In this document: positions 1-8,648 of the stretch, piece by piece | How the letters are laid out: each line of letters begins with the position of its first letter | Numbering within the stretch: the stretch's first letter is position 1 | From: Candidatus Aalborgicola defluviihabitans | Lineage (GTDB): Bacteria > Pseudomonadota > Gammaproteobacteria > Burkholderiales > Burkholderiaceae_C | Direction of reading: 5' to 3' | Assembly: GCA_016705575.1 (NCBI GenBank) | Contig: JADIXX010000004.1 | Location: 1-64,000, forward strand | DNA: 64,000 bases | Notes under the pieces: generated by a model | Databases searched by the model: none | Seen by the model: the letters and a program-made list of their open reading frames with translations, nothing else | What the model was told of the DNA's origin: nothing | Position numbers and translations under genes: made by a program

Positions 1-730
1 GGATATAGAACATGTTGATGCAGCGAAAGTACCCATCGTGCTGGCCTCTACACAATCTTGGTGGTGAGCGGTTTGTATTCGATGAGCTGGAAGTGGTTGC
101 TCTCGAACACCCAGCGCCTTCGGTGGTACGCCACGTTCTGCCCACTTCAAACACGCTCTCATCGGTCATGGAGTTGTCCCTGGCGCATATCGGGCAGACT
201 TTTTTGCATGTTCTTGGCAATGCTTTCACCCTTGGTATCCAGGCTTTCTTCAGCCGCTCCACCCTTGAAGGCCAGGAAATTGCTGGGGCCGCGGCGGCCA
301 TCCACTGCTCTCTACAGCAAAGCGGACACGTGCGCGTCTTTTTTTGTCAGGACTCAACCGCGTCGGCCAAGGCCATCATGGCGCGGGCATTGAGCGTGTG
401 TTGGTTCGCAGCGGGGTACGCCGCCACCGGGTTGCAAACCCCAGGCTTCATCGGCAAAACGCTTGTCTCCTGGGAATGACTGCGGTCATACCCTGGCTGA
501 ACCAGCCCCATGGCATCTTGCGCGGTACTGCTGCTGCAGGGCGGGCAACTTTGTGGGAGAGAAAACGGATTTCGGGTTGTTTGGCACCCGCGCCGGGCAT
601 CCCTGCTCCCATGGCACCCATGTCCAAGCTGCGTAAAGACTGCACCACTTTCACCCAGTTTTGGGTCATCGATTGCTGAAACTGTTGGGCTGCCTGAGTC
701 CAAATTTCTGGGAACGTTTTTATGGGTCAT
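1..730 (-). pseudogene. phaC: Class I poly(3-hydroxyalkanoate) synthase, frameshifted 5' part
   Basis: On the minus strand an ATG at 730 opens a protein that, read across several frames, spells a class I PHA synthase N-terminal region. Pieces seen include IWTQAAQQFQQSMTQNW, TLNARAMMALADAVES, RVRFAVEQWMAAAAPSNFLA and DTKGESIAKNMQKSLPDM. PhaC polymerises (R)-3-hydroxyacyl-CoA into storage granules. At least five single-base indels break the frame in 730 bases, and the catalytic alpha/beta-hydrolase part lies beyond the window edge. Protein similarity between the indels is high, which suits sequencing error at a contig end or recent decay better than old decay. The family call is firm. Whether the gene is truly dead is not. 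Confidence 0.75.
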
Positions 731-821
731 TAATTCTCACCTCTATTTGTTTTTGATGCTGGGTAGGTGTCAGCATACGCCCTACACGATTCCCTGACAG
801 CCCAAAATCACCCACCAAACA

Positions 822-1056
822 TGTACATCATTCCCACTTCCTGGCCAGATGTGGCTGTGATGATGAGCATGGCGGAGGCCACACTTTCGCACCCAATGGC
901 ACCATCCTGGAAGCCATCGTCACCTTGTGTTGCTGTACGGCCTGTTGCCCATATCGCTGATCCTGTACTTCATGGGCGCACCGGGGCGCAAGCGCCATTC
1001 GCGCCCGCGAAGCAGCCGAACTGGCGGCCACTAATGCCGCCGTCCCGCCGGTGAAT
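822..1056 (+). pseudogene. Small conserved membrane protein, frameshifted
   Basis: Starting at ATG 822, the frames can be joined into about 75 residues: MYIIP start, MMSMAEAT, NGTILEAIVT, a hydrophobic stretch LLYGLLPISLILYFMGAPG, then a charged tail with AIRARE and AAELAATNAAVPPV. At least two or three indels interrupt it. This looks like a one- or two-helix inner-membrane protein of unknown role placed between phaC and pgeF. The charged tail runs antisense to the pgeF tail, and the same overlap recurs near 18.05 kb. Confidence 0.45.
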
Positions 1057-1125
1057 AGAACCGTAGCGCATTGCCAGCCGTGCCACGCGGCACTGGCATC
1101 GTTGCCAAACACCTGCGTTGCCATT
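1020..1125 (-). pseudogene. Detached 3' fragment of pgeF
   Basis: The minus strand encodes TQVFGNDASA, then after a frame change RRDGGISGRQFGC. This matches the C-terminal end (TQVFGNDGSA ... YRRDGGASGRQAA) of the complete pgeF at 18.05-18.87 kb. The similarity stops abruptly near 1125 and unrelated sequence follows, so only the last 35 or so codons are present. It is a diverged duplicate rather than an exact repeat. Confidence 0.65.
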
Positions 1126-1301
1126 GGCTAGATCACCCGGCACACAATCCTTTGCCCGAAGACCACCTGGCGATTCTTGAACTTTGGATATCCGCGTCCA
1201 TCGTACCTTCCCGCCGCAATGGCGCACCCACCTGCCTCGTGGGGCCAAAGATTGCCCCACACTGCACGCCCTACGTCCAACAGGCAGGTCTGAAGTTGAA
1301 A

Positions 1302-1855
1302 ATGGCGAAAAACTCGCTCTTTGCGGTATTGCTGCGCTCACCCTGGTGGCACAGCGTATTGATCGTGCTGGGGAATGGCCATTGCCGCGCGCGTGCGCTT
1401 GTTGCTGAGTCATATGTGGTAGTGGGCATCGTGGGCACCGCTCCTTTTGGGTCATTGCCGCCAGGGTGCATGGCGGCAAGGGAAGCCGCCCAACCCTCGC
1501 GCGTGTCCGACGCTTGCCCTGCGGGCAACATGTCGTGGTGGATTTTTCAAAAACGCTGGAAAGCGTTTGTTGCGCAAGGTATACAGTGACACGCCTCAGC
1601 GGTCCTGCAGCAGACTTGCAGTTGGACAAAGACGGCGCAGTAACACTGGTGAGTTGCAAGCGTTGGAAGGCCTCCAACCACGGTGTGGAGGCACTGCGCG
1701 CGCTGCAACAGGCACAGCAAGCCCAGGGTGTCCAGCAAGCTCGCTACATCAGCCTGGCCAGCGTCACCGACAACGCCCGGCGCTTTGCGCAAGACAACGG
1801 CATTGTGCTGATAGCGGCGGCCGAGCTCGGCCCACTGCTGGTGCAGGTGCTGTGA
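1302..1855 (+). pseudogene. Mrr-like PD-(D/E)XK restriction endonuclease with membrane anchor, frameshifted
   Basis: ATG 1302 begins MAKNSLFAVLLRSPWWHS and a hydrophobic N-terminus. After at least two frame changes it continues as YTVTRLSGPAADLQLDKDGA and VTLVSCKRWKASNHG up to the TGA at 1855. The D(LQL)...SCKRWK pattern fits the Mrr_cat endonuclease fold, with a catalytic Asp and the Cys-Lys strand. This class is a membrane-anchored protein of about 180 residues in Burkholderiales with no proven substrate. The stop overlaps the next start (TGATG), indicating translational coupling to the transporter gene. As sequenced it cannot make a full-length protein. Confidence 0.6.
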
Positions 1856-2897
1856 TGTCGGATCACCCTATTCGGGCAGAAACCATCAGGCTAACGGTAC
1901 TGGGCCTGCTGGTAGTAGCGCTGGGCAGTGCGGTCGCACTGGTGTTGGCGCCGTTTGTGGTTCCTATGCTGTGGGCTGGCATTTTGGCGTTCTCAACCTG
2001 GCCGCTCTATGCGCGACTGCTAAAACTGACCGGTGGGCGCGCCTGGATCAGCGCACTGTGCATGACCGTGTTAATTTCCGCCATCGTGGTCTTGCCAACC
2101 CTCTGGTTGCTGCATCTCCTGCGCGCTCGATGTCAGCGAGCTGGCGCAATACATGGCGCTAGAACTGGAGGCCGGTCGCCTGCACCACCGGCGCTTGTGG
2201 CGTCTTTGCCCATCGTAGGGCCGGAACTAATGGCATGGCTCAACGCCATGGTGGCCCAGCCATTGCGTTGGCAAACCGAACTCAAGGCATTGGCGGGCAA
2301 GCTGGACACTGAACTCTGGACGCTCGTAGGCGGGTTGGCAAAAACATCGTGAAGCTTGGGCTTTCGCTGTTCACGCTGTTCTTTGCATACCTGCATGGTC
2401 TCAACCTGCTGGAGCAAGCGCGCACAGTCCTAAGAGGCTTGCTGCGCGAGCGCACCGATGGCTATGTCAATGCAGTGGGCAACACCACGCGCGCCGTGGT
2501 GTATGGCATCGTACTGACCGCGTTGGTGCAAGCCTTGGTGGCAGGCCTGGGTTACTGGGTAGCCGGTCTGCCCGCCCCCGCTACTTTGACTGCGGTAACC
2601 GGGTTGGTAGCGCTGATCCCATTTGGCACACCCATGGTCTGGGGTGCGGCGGCGCTGTGGCTGCTGTTCACGGGCCAGACCACGGCCGGCATCGGGCTGC
2701 TGCTGTGGGGCGTGCTGGTGGTGTCTTGGATAGACAACATCGTGCGGCCCGTCATGCTGTCACGTGGCAGTGACATCCCCTTTATCTTGGCCCTGTTTGG
2801 CGTGCTGGGCGGACTGGCTGCGTTCGGGCTGGTCGGGTTATTTTTAGGGCCTGTTATTTTGGCCGTGGCATTGGCCGTGTGGCGCGAATGGCAGTGA
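1855..2897 (+). pseudogene. AI-2E family transporter (PerM/YdiK type), frameshifted
   Basis: Starts at ATG 1855 as MSDHPIRAETIRLTVLG with closely spaced hydrophobic helices, and ends at 2897. Joining frames gives SELAQYMALELEAGRL, LPIVGPELMAWLNAM, GLSLFTLFFAYLHG and a C-terminal half of strong transmembrane helices (ATLTAVTGLVALIPFG, WIDNIVRPVMLSRGSDIP). The DN..RP and conserved Pro/Gly signatures are those of the AI-2E exporter family, eight-helix inner-membrane proteins of about 350 residues. Three frame changes are needed near 2125, 2185 and 2348. The last is one missing A in an AAA run, the type of error homopolymers attract. Confidence 0.7.
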
Positions 2898-2914
2898 GCG
2901 AGCCGCTGCACCCA

Positions 2915-3394
2915 AACCGCCCTTAGTCCGCAAACGCAAGGCGGCAATCGCCAGCCAACCCAACACAAAATTAGCGATGACCAAGCGGTGGATTTGCGCA
3001 GCGGCCAGAGCAGCTACCGGCCATTGCTCGGCGGCCAGCGCCCCTTGAACTTGGCAAAGCCTGCAAAATAGATATGGCCAAAGATCAGGATCATCGCCAC
3101 GCCCAAGCCAGCCATCAGAGTCCAACCCAGTGGCATAGAAGACGCTGAGTTACCTGCCGCTTGCGCAGCCTTGACCCCGCTCGCAAACATTTGTCCACCC
3201 GTCAACAGCAAGACGGCAATGGCTGCCAACACCAGCCCAAAGAACCGGCGCCACACCGCACCCATCAAACGTGCGCGTACTTGTGGCTCCAGCACCTGCA
3301 ACGCTGCCGGACGTAGGGAGAAGAGCATGAAAGTCATACCACCCATCCAAATGATTGCCGCGACCAGATGAAGGAGTTTGATGCTGTCGTACAT
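2915..3394 (-). pseudogene. CopD family membrane protein, frameshifted
   Basis: ATG 3394 begins MYDSIKLLHLVAAIIWMGGM. That is the HLVAAIIWMGG first helix of CopD/DUF2269-like proteins, whose His may bind copper or haem. Further helices follow (FGLVLAAIAVLLLTGG, LMAGLGVAMILIFGHIYF). Near 3040 the frame changes at a GGGG run and continues as AAEQWPVAALAAAQIHRLV and ANFVLGWLAIAALRL. The rejoined product is about 150 residues with four helices. The tail converges with the transporter gene ending at 2897. Function is inferred only from family resemblance. Confidence 0.6.
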
Positions 3395-3516
3395 GGGGAA
3401 ATGCTTTCTGCTCAGGCGGTAAATAGAAACGTGATTGTGGCAGCTGCCAATTGAGGCTGCTGCGCTCGTTCGTATACACGGAACACTGCACTCAGCCTAT
3501 TGGGTTTTAAGCCCAT

Positions 3517-3570
3517 TTTGCTATCAAGTGCATAGTATGGAATCCAATGTGCACGAGGGCTAGAGCCAGA
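3517..3570 (-). repeat. Intergenic repeat, copy 1
   Basis: First copy of a family found throughout the window. Read on the minus strand it has CTCTAGCCCTCGTGC followed by a degenerate GCTAT hairpin half. Other copies carry the fuller form TAGCCCTCGTNGAATAT, then GCGCAANCAGCTATCAAA, then a weakly paired GCTAT...ATAGC. This one is diverged in the hairpin. Confidence 0.55.
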
Positions 3571-3574
3571 TTAT

Positions 3575-3733
3575 TCAGGAATTTTCAGCGCCGTCGTCCC
3601 ATAGCGGTGGCCGGCGTACCGGGGCGATGATGCGTATCTGGCCGCTACTGTGCGGGCAGATCAGCGCGGGGGGTAGCCGGTTCTGCGCGCTCAGCAGGCG
3701 CAAGCTGGGCACCTGCACCTCCAGAGGGGCGTT
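3575..3733 (-). other. Possible C-terminal remnant of an unidentified protein
   Basis: The minus strand is open for about 50 codons without a start codon and contains SLRLLSAQNRLPPALI and IRIIAPVRRPPLWDD before a TGA. The composition looks protein-like but I do not recognise it. It may be the tail of a lost gene upstream of creA or chance coding potential. Confidence 0.2.
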
Positions 3734-3756
3734 AGAGGTTTGAAAGAGAGTTCATT

Positions 3757-4244
3757 GTGAAAAGACTGTTACTGTCATTGCTGCTAACCAGCGCCGCATT
3801 CGCCGCCAGCGCCGAGACCATTGGCGATGTCAGCACCACCTTCAAGCTGCTCAGCCCCAACGACAAAGTGGTGGTGGATGTGTTTGACGACCCGATGTGG
3901 GTGGTGTGGCGTGTTATCTGTCGCACGCCAAAACTGGGGGTTACTCTGGTGCGCTGGGTTTAGCAGAAGACACCTCTGACGCCGCAGTGGCCTGCCGCCA
4001 GGTCGGTCCCATCACTTTCAAAGACAAGATCGACAAGCAAGACGAAGTGTTCAACGCCCGCTCATCCTTCTTGTTCAAACACGTGCGGGTGGTGCGCATG
4101 GTGGATGTCAAGCGCAACACACTGGTCTATCTGGTGTATTCCGACAAGATCATCGAGGGTAGCCCCAAAAACAGCGTGACGGCGGTGCCGGTTCCGACCA
4201 ACCAGGCGGTACCACCATGTTCAAGCACCGCGATTTTATGTTAA
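3757..4244 (+). pseudogene. creA: CreA family periplasmic protein, one frameshift
   Basis: A GTG start at 3757 after GAAAGAGAG gives MKRLLLSLLLTSAAFAASA, a clear signal peptide, then KVVVDVFDDP. The frame changes near 3895 and continues VGGVACYLSHAKTGG, LAEDTSDAAVACRQVGPI and NTLVYLVYSDKIIEGSP, which are hallmark CreA segments. The two conserved cysteines of the family are present. Inserting one base between FDDP and VGG restores about 160 residues, the normal CreA length. Its cellular role is unknown. The last residues look unusual for the family, so a second shift near the end is possible. Confidence 0.75.
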
Positions 4245-4323
4245 AAATATCTATTCAAAAATCGACGCAAGTCGTTGTAATACAATATATATTATAAATT
4301 TATATCTATTCTATAATTCATTC
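4245..4323 (+). promoter_or_regulatory. AT-rich promoter region of the HipA-like gene
   Basis: About 75 bases between creA and the HipA-like gene are strikingly AT-rich (TACAATATATATTATAAATT, TCTATTCTATAATTC) in otherwise GC-rich DNA. TATAAT-like hexamers occur but no single -35/-10 pair can be picked with confidence. The skew suggests either a strong promoter or DNA of foreign origin. Confidence 0.4.
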
Positions 4324-5673
4324 ATGCCCGCCTTGCCCGATCTCACCCAACAAGCTTTGCAAACCCTGCAACGGCAAGGGAGCGTGCTGACCAGTGCTGA
4401 GCTGCAGGCCCAACTGGGGGTGAGTCAGCCCACGGTGTCCCGGGCGCTGGCACCGCTCATCCAGTCTGGGCAGGTGCAAAAAGTGGGGGCCGCGCGTTCG
4501 CAGCGCTACGTGCTGCCTCGCACCGTGCGCGATGTGGGGCGCAGTGTGTCGGTGTTGCGCATTGACCTACACGGCCAGCCCAGCCCCTTTGCCCGCATGG
4601 TGCCGCTGGCCGGTGGCGCGGTGTGGATCGACGAGGAAGACGGCCTGAGCAAACGCTTTGACGGCCTGCCCTGGTTTCTGGACGACATGCGGCCCCAGGG
4701 GTTTATGGGCCGCACCTTTGCCACCAGCCACCCCGAGCTTCAACTGGGCAACGACCCCCGCTACTGGAGCGACGACGACGTGCTGCGCGCGCTGGCCCTG
4801 TGCGGTGACGATCTGCCCGGCAACCTGGTGGTGGGCGAGGCGGCGTTTGCACGCTTTCACACCCTGCCCCCCCGCGCCAGCCGCGTGGCCACGCCAGACG
4901 CCTACCCCGCACTGGCAGACGCTGCCATGCAGGGCAGCCAAGGCGGATCTTCGGCGGGCGGCGAGCAGCCCAAGTTCTGCACGATTATTGGCAGCAACAC
5001 TGCGGCGCGCCATGTGCTGGTGAAGTTTTCACCGGCCGGCGACTCGCCCACCGACCAGCGCACCCGTGACCTGTTGGTGTGCGAGCACCTTGCCCTGCAA
5101 ACGCTGGCCGACGCTGGCATTGCAGCAGCCGCCAGCCGCATCAGCATCAGCGCGGGCCGCGTGTTTTTAGAGGTCGAACGCTTTGACCGCACCCCCATCA
5201 ACGCGGCCAACCCGCTGGGCCTGGGGCGCATCGGCATGGTGTCGCTCATGGTGTACGACGCCGAATACGTGGGCGCCATGGACAACTGGGCCGCCACCGC
5301 CAACCGCATGCAAGACCGCCAATTGCTGCGCCCCCAAGACGCGCGCACCCTGCGCCTGCTGGAGGCCTATGGCGTGCTGATTGCCAACACCGACCGGCAC
5401 TACGGCAACATCTCGCTGCTGCTGGACGATGACGACTGGGCCCTGGCCCCCGCATACGACATGCTGCCCATGCTCTACGCCCCCGTGGGCGGTGAGCTGG
5501 TGGCGCGGAGTTTTGCCGACCGCCACGTGCAGCCCACGGCAGCCACGCTACCCGAGTGGCCGCAGGCGCTGGTGCTGGCCGGGCGCTTTTGGGCTGCGGC
5601 CAGTGCAGACCCTCGTATCTCTAGTGGGTTTAGGCAAATTGCGGCGGACAATTTGAGGAAAATCGGGCTCTAG
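4324..5673 (+). CDS. yjjJ: HipA family kinase toxin, YjjJ (HipH) type
   Basis: This is a 449-residue protein kinase-fold toxin. Residues 1-65 form a winged helix-turn-helix (AELQAQLGVSQPTVSRALAP), so DNA binding is fused to the kinase, as in E. coli YjjJ, rather than supplied by a separate HipB. The Gly-rich ATP loop GGSSAGGEQPKF starts at 207. The catalytic-loop motif NTDRHYGN spans 355-362, with Asp357 the likely base, and DMLP (Asp379) should bind magnesium. HipA enzymes phosphorylate translation-related targets such as aminoacyl-tRNA synthetases. The target here is unknown. No HipB-like ORF adjoins it, so the fused N-terminus may provide autoregulation. All catalytic residues are intact. 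Confidence 0.85.
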   Translation: MPALPDLTQQALQTLQRQGSVLTSAELQAQLGVSQPTVSRALAPLIQSGQVQKVGAARSQRYVLPRTVRDVGRSVSVLRIDLHGQPSPFARMVPLAGGAVWIDEEDGLSKRFDGLPWFLDDMRPQGFMGRTFATSHPELQLGNDPRYWSDDDVLRALALCGDDLPGNLVVGEAAFARFHTLPPRASRVATPDAYPALADAAMQGSQGGSSAGGEQPKFCTIIGSNTAARHVLVKFSPAGDSPTDQRTRDLLVCEHLALQTLADAGIAAAASRISISAGRVFLEVERFDRTPINAANPLGLGRIGMVSLMVYDAEYVGAMDNWAATANRMQDRQLLRPQDARTLRLLEAYGVLIANTDRHYGNISLLLDDDDWALAPAYDMLPMLYAPVGGELVARSFADRHVQPTAATLPEWPQALVLAGRFWAAASADPRISSGFRQIAADNLRKIGL

Positions 5674-5716
5674 CCCTCGTGGAATGATCCTGTGCTGTTA
5701 TAAAAACATAGCAAAC
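5665..5716 (+). repeat. Intergenic repeat, copy 2
   Basis: It overlaps the end of the HipA-like gene (CTCTAGCCCTCGTGG includes the TAG stop) and runs to two bases before the next ATG. The element therefore supplies the stop codon. The hairpin half is diverged (GCTGTTATAAAAACATAGC). Confidence 0.6.
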
Positions 5717-5717
5717 C

Positions 5718-6284
5718 ATGAACAAAGCAGCGCACCAAACATTTGAAACTGCCGAGCAGCTCCAAGCGTGGCTGCGCGAGCACCACGCCAGCGAGACTGA
5801 TCTGTGGGTGCGCATCTACAAAAAGGCCACCGGCCAGCCCAGCGTCACCTGGGACGATTGCGTGGTGGCCGCTATTTGCTGGGGCTGGATTGACGCGGTG
5901 CGCAACGCCTTGGACGACACCTCGTTTCTGCAACGCCTGACCCCGCGCCGCGCGCGCTCTGGCTGGTCACAAAAAAACGTGAAGCATGCCGAGCGGCTGA
6001 TCGCGCAAGGGCACATGCAAGCCGCTGGCTTGGCGCAGGTAGAGGCCGCGCGCAGCGACGGGCGCTGGGCCACAGCCTACGCCGGCAGCGCCACCATGGT
6101 GATACCCGAAGATTTTTTGGCCGAACTGCAACAAGACCCGGCTGCCCATGCTTTTTACGCGACCCTCAAACGCCAGAGCCAGTTCGCCATTTACTACCGG
6201 CTGCACAGCGCCAAGCGCCCGGAAACCCGGCAAAAGCGCATGGCGGAGTTTCTGGCGATGTTGGCGCGCGGCGAAAGCCCTTGA
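5718..6284 (+). CDS. YdeI/OmpD-associated family protein
   Basis: The product is 188 residues, beginning MNKAAHQTFETAEQLQAWL and containing WVRIYKKATGQPSVTWDD and ICWGWIDAVRN. These are signature segments of the YdeI/OmpD-associated (bacteriocin-protection-like) family. The C-terminal third (FYATLKRQSQFAIYYRLHSA, then RPETRQKRM) matches the second family domain. These proteins are small and cytoplasmic, sometimes linked to resistance to cationic peptides in Salmonella, but a biochemical activity is not established. The gene starts immediately after a repeat element, and no obvious Shine-Dalgarno sequence is visible. Confidence 0.75.
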   Translation: MNKAAHQTFETAEQLQAWLREHHASETDLWVRIYKKATGQPSVTWDDCVVAAICWGWIDAVRNALDDTSFLQRLTPRRARSGWSQKNVKHAERLIAQGHMQAAGLAQVEAARSDGRWATAYAGSATMVIPEDFLAELQQDPAAHAFYATLKRQSQFAIYYRLHSAKRPETRQKRMAEFLAMLARGESP

Positions 6285-6331
6285 TAGCCGCCAGCGCCTT
6301 GAATGTGCTTGAGCGTGGGTAATTGCTGTAA

Positions 6332-6349
6332 GTAGCACTTTTGTGCTAC
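6332..6349. promoter_or_regulatory. Perfect inverted repeat, operator of RHH antitoxin
   Basis: GTAGCAC-TTTT-GTGCTAC has perfect 7-bp arms and lies 28 bases before the antitoxin start. Ribbon-helix-helix antitoxins typically autorepress through such palindromes, so this is the probable autoregulatory site. Confidence 0.65.
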
Positions 6350-6376
6350 ATTAAATTCAATCCAACAGGAGCCGCC

Positions 6377-6673
6377 ATGTCCACCACCACCATCCGCATC
6401 GAAGACGACCTCAAAGCCCGCGTAGCCGCCGCCGCACAGCAAATGGGCAAATCATCCCACGCCTTTATCGTCGATGCCCTTGCCCAAACGGTGGAGCAAG
6501 TGGAATTGGACGCCGCCTTCCACACGCTGGCCGACGAGCGCTGGGCCAACATTCGGACCACTGGTAAAACGGTGGCCTGGGACGACGCCAAAGCGTACCT
6601 GACTGCCCGCGCAAACGTTGCCGGTAATGGCGAGAAAGTCGTCAAGCCCACGGCACGCAAGCTCGGTAAATAG
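6377..6673 (+). CDS. Ribbon-helix-helix (CopG/RHH) antitoxin
   Basis: The start is ATG 6377, preceded by AACAGGAGCC, a good ribosome site. The product is 98 residues. The N-terminus STTTIRIEDDLKARVAAAA is a classic RHH beta-strand/helix, and the C-terminal half is a charged toxin-binding tail ending in KPTARKLGK. It is the antitoxin partner of the ParE-like toxin 30 bases downstream, and the pair should form one operon repressed at the palindrome just upstream. Confidence 0.8.
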   Translation: MSTTTIRIEDDLKARVAAAAQQMGKSSHAFIVDALAQTVEQVELDAAFHTLADERWANIRTTGKTVAWDDAKAYLTARANVAGNGEKVVKPTARKLGK

Positions 6674-6703
6674 CGGCCTGCTACAGCTAATTGCCCACGC
6701 TGC

Positions 6704-6997
6704 ATGACCCGCATCGAACTTGCCCCGGAAGTCTTTGACGACTTTAATCGGTTCTTTGACTACATCGCCACGCATGCGACTGGTACTGCGCCTGAGCGCA
6801 TCGGCGAGATCGTGGACGCGATTCAAATCCTGACCCACAGCCCCCAAATCGGACGCCCTGTGAAAGGCGGCAAGCGCGAGCTGGTGATTGGCCGGGCATC
6901 ACGCGGCTACGTGGCGCTGTACCTGTATGTCGAGGCGATAGACACCGCGTTTGTGCTGGCCGTGCGCAGCCAGCGAGAGGTTGGGTTTAGGCGGTGA
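6704..6997 (+). CDS. RelE/ParE superfamily toxin
   Basis: The toxin has 97 residues with the RelE/ParE fold pattern: ELAPEVFDDFNRFFDYI near the N-terminus, HSPQIGRPV in the middle and the basic strand RELVIGRASRGYVALYLY ending in RSQREVGF. ParE-type members poison DNA gyrase while RelE-type members cleave mRNA; the sequence does not decide between them. The toxin follows its antitoxin by a 30-base gap, as is usual. It looks intact, and a repeat element lies 18 bases downstream. Confidence 0.8.
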   Translation: MTRIELAPEVFDDFNRFFDYIATHATGTAPERIGEIVDAIQILTHSPQIGRPVKGGKRELVIGRASRGYVALYLYVEAIDTAFVLAVRSQREVGFRR

Positions 6998-7014
6998 AGT
7001 TGTGGGTAAAAATT

Positions 7015-7068
7015 GGTTGTAGACCTCGTGGAATATGCGTAAACAGCTATTAATTTGAGAGCAAATTG
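7015..7068 (+). repeat. Intergenic repeat, copy 3
   Basis: GTAGACCTCGTGGAATATGC then AAACAGCTATTAATTTGAG, a full-length but mutated member of the family. It is followed to 7195 by about 125 bases of unusually AT-rich sequence with no recognised gene, which probably holds the promoter of the ATPase gene. Confidence 0.65.
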
Positions 7069-7195
7069 CACCTGTTTATTTTGGCATGCAGACGTAATTC
7101 CCTCAATACAAATTTTAATTAGACGACTTTGTGCTTTAAATTGGTCGGTATTTGAGTTTTAATTAGGCACTATCTTTAGCCCAAGGTTTTTGCGC

Positions 7196-8509
7196 ATGAC
7201 CCCCGAACCAAGCCCACCAACAAACACCCATCTCAGCAGCGCCAGCGGCACCATCGCCCGCCACGCTCAGAGCCGCATCACCACCGCCTTGCAAGATACG
7301 CGCGTGGTGTTGGTGGTTGGCCCAAGGCAAGCGGGCAAGACCACGCTGGCCCGGCTCTACGCCCAAAGCGATCGGCCCTACCTCACGCTGGATGACCCCG
7401 CCACGCTGGTGGCCGCGCGGGCAGACCCGGCAGGCTTTGTGCGCGGCCTGAAAAGCGCGGTCATCGACGAGGTGCAACGCGCCCCCGATCTGTTGCTGGC
7501 CATCAAAGAAAGTGTCGACAAAGACCCAGCCCCTGGCCGCTTTCTGCTCACGGGCTCCTCCAACCTGATGGCGCTGCCCGTCGTGGCCGACTCCTTGGCG
7601 GGCAGACTGGCGGTGATCACCTTGCTGCCCTTTGCCCAAGCCGAGCTGGCAGGCACACCGGGGGATTTGCTGGACCGCCTCTTCGATGGCGACGCGCTGC
7701 CCGCAGCCGTGAACCCGGTGGTGGGCGATGACCTGATGGCGCGCGTGCTCCAAGGCGGCTACCCCGAAGTGCTGCGGCGCACCAGTGCCAGGCGCCAACA
7801 GGCATGGCTGGAGGACTATGTGGCGCTCATTCTGGACCGCGATGTGCGCGACATTGCCAACATCGACCAGTTGGACCGCATGCCCCGCTTGCTGGATGTG
7901 TTGGCCGCCCATGCTGGGCAACTGGTCAACCACAGCAGCTATGGTGCCGCGCTGGGCCTGACCGCACCCACGGCACAAAAATATGTGGGCATTTTGGAGC
8001 GCTTGTTTTTGCTGCGCCAAGTGCCGCCGTGGTCACATAACGCCGTGACCCGCCTCACCAAAACCCCCAAACTGCATTTTCTGGACACCGGCTTGCTGGC
8101 CGCCCTGCGCGGGGACACCGCCGCCCAGTTGCAGAAAGACCGTACGGGCTACGGCCCGCTCTTGGAGAGTTTTGTGGTGTCAGAAGTGCTCAAACTTGCC
8201 ACCTGGTCAGACCAGCGGCTGCGTATCTCCCACTTTCGTACCAAAGACCAAGACGAGGCGGACTTGGTCATAGAAGACCGGCGCGGCCGGGTCATTGGCA
8301 TTGAGGTCAAAGCCTCTGCCACCGTGCGCCCCCAAGACCTGCGCGGCCTGCGCCAACTGCAAGCGGCGGTGGGCGACAAGTTTGTCCACGGTCTGGTGCT
8401 GCACGACCATGACCGCATCACCCCGTTTGACGAAAAGTTGCACGCTGTGCCGGTGTCGATGCTGTGGGAGACGGGCGATGGTTTGCCGCAGAAGGCAGCC
8501 CCGCCATGA
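7196..8509 (+). CDS. ATP-binding protein, AAA ATPase with DUF4143
   Basis: The product is 437 residues from ATG 7196. It carries a P-loop GPRQAGKTT at 42-50, a Walker B-like AVIDEVQRAPDLL and a sensor strand LLTGSSNLM. After the AAA_14 core, GYPEVLRR leads into the DUF4143 region. Near the C-terminus DEADLVIEDRRGRVIGIEVK has a D...E-x-K arrangement reminiscent of PD-(D/E)XK nucleases. Proteins of this type are common, patchily distributed and often sit in accessory islands. Their function is unknown, with a nuclease or toxin-associated role the usual guess. It lies between two toxin-antitoxin loci. The tail continues to AAPP beside another repeat. Confidence 0.75.
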   Translation: MTPEPSPPTNTHLSSASGTIARHAQSRITTALQDTRVVLVVGPRQAGKTTLARLYAQSDRPYLTLDDPATLVAARADPAGFVRGLKSAVIDEVQRAPDLLLAIKESVDKDPAPGRFLLTGSSNLMALPVVADSLAGRLAVITLLPFAQAELAGTPGDLLDRLFDGDALPAAVNPVVGDDLMARVLQGGYPEVLRRTSARRQQAWLEDYVALILDRDVRDIANIDQLDRMPRLLDVLAAHAGQLVNHSSYGAALGLTAPTAQKYVGILERLFLLRQVPPWSHNAVTRLTKTPKLHFLDTGLLAALRGDTAAQLQKDRTGYGPLLESFVVSEVLKLATWSDQRLRISHFRTKDQDEADLVIEDRRGRVIGIEVKASATVRPQDLRGLRQLQAAVGDKFVHGLVLHDHDRITPFDEKLHAVPVSMLWETGDGLPQKAAPP

Positions 8510-8549
8510 ATCGGGTACTACTGAGCCGTTTTCCGCCTGAGTCTGAGGG

Positions 8550-8620
8550 TTGAGTGCCAAATCGGCTTCTGGTGGCCGAGGAACTTGTGCAAGCAGCTAT
8601 CAAAACAGCAGCAATTTCTG
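8550..8620 (+). repeat. Diverged intergenic repeat, copy 4, with TTGAGTGCCAAAT leader
   Basis: It begins GTTGAGTGCCAAATCGGC, the same string that follows HigA stop codons at 9.40 and 10.36 kb. It ends with AAGCAGCTATCAAAACAGC, the hairpin side of the repeat family. The central box is degraded (GAGGAACTTGTGC). The shared leader implies a HigA tail once preceded it. Confidence 0.5.
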
Positions 8621-8648
8621 CGGTTGCGCTGACACACGATCACGCTCA

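Noticed and set aside
12..479. Plus-strand open frame of 155 codons at the window start
   Set aside because: It is antisense to recognisable phaC pieces on the minus strand.
1071..1130. CxxCH-like haem motif (CQPCHA) on the plus strand
   Set aside because: It is created by reading antisense through the pgeF tail and is not in a supported gene.
4567..5013. Minus-strand open frames inside the HipA-like gene
   Set aside because: They are shadows of a GC-rich gene whose plus-strand product has all kinase motifs.
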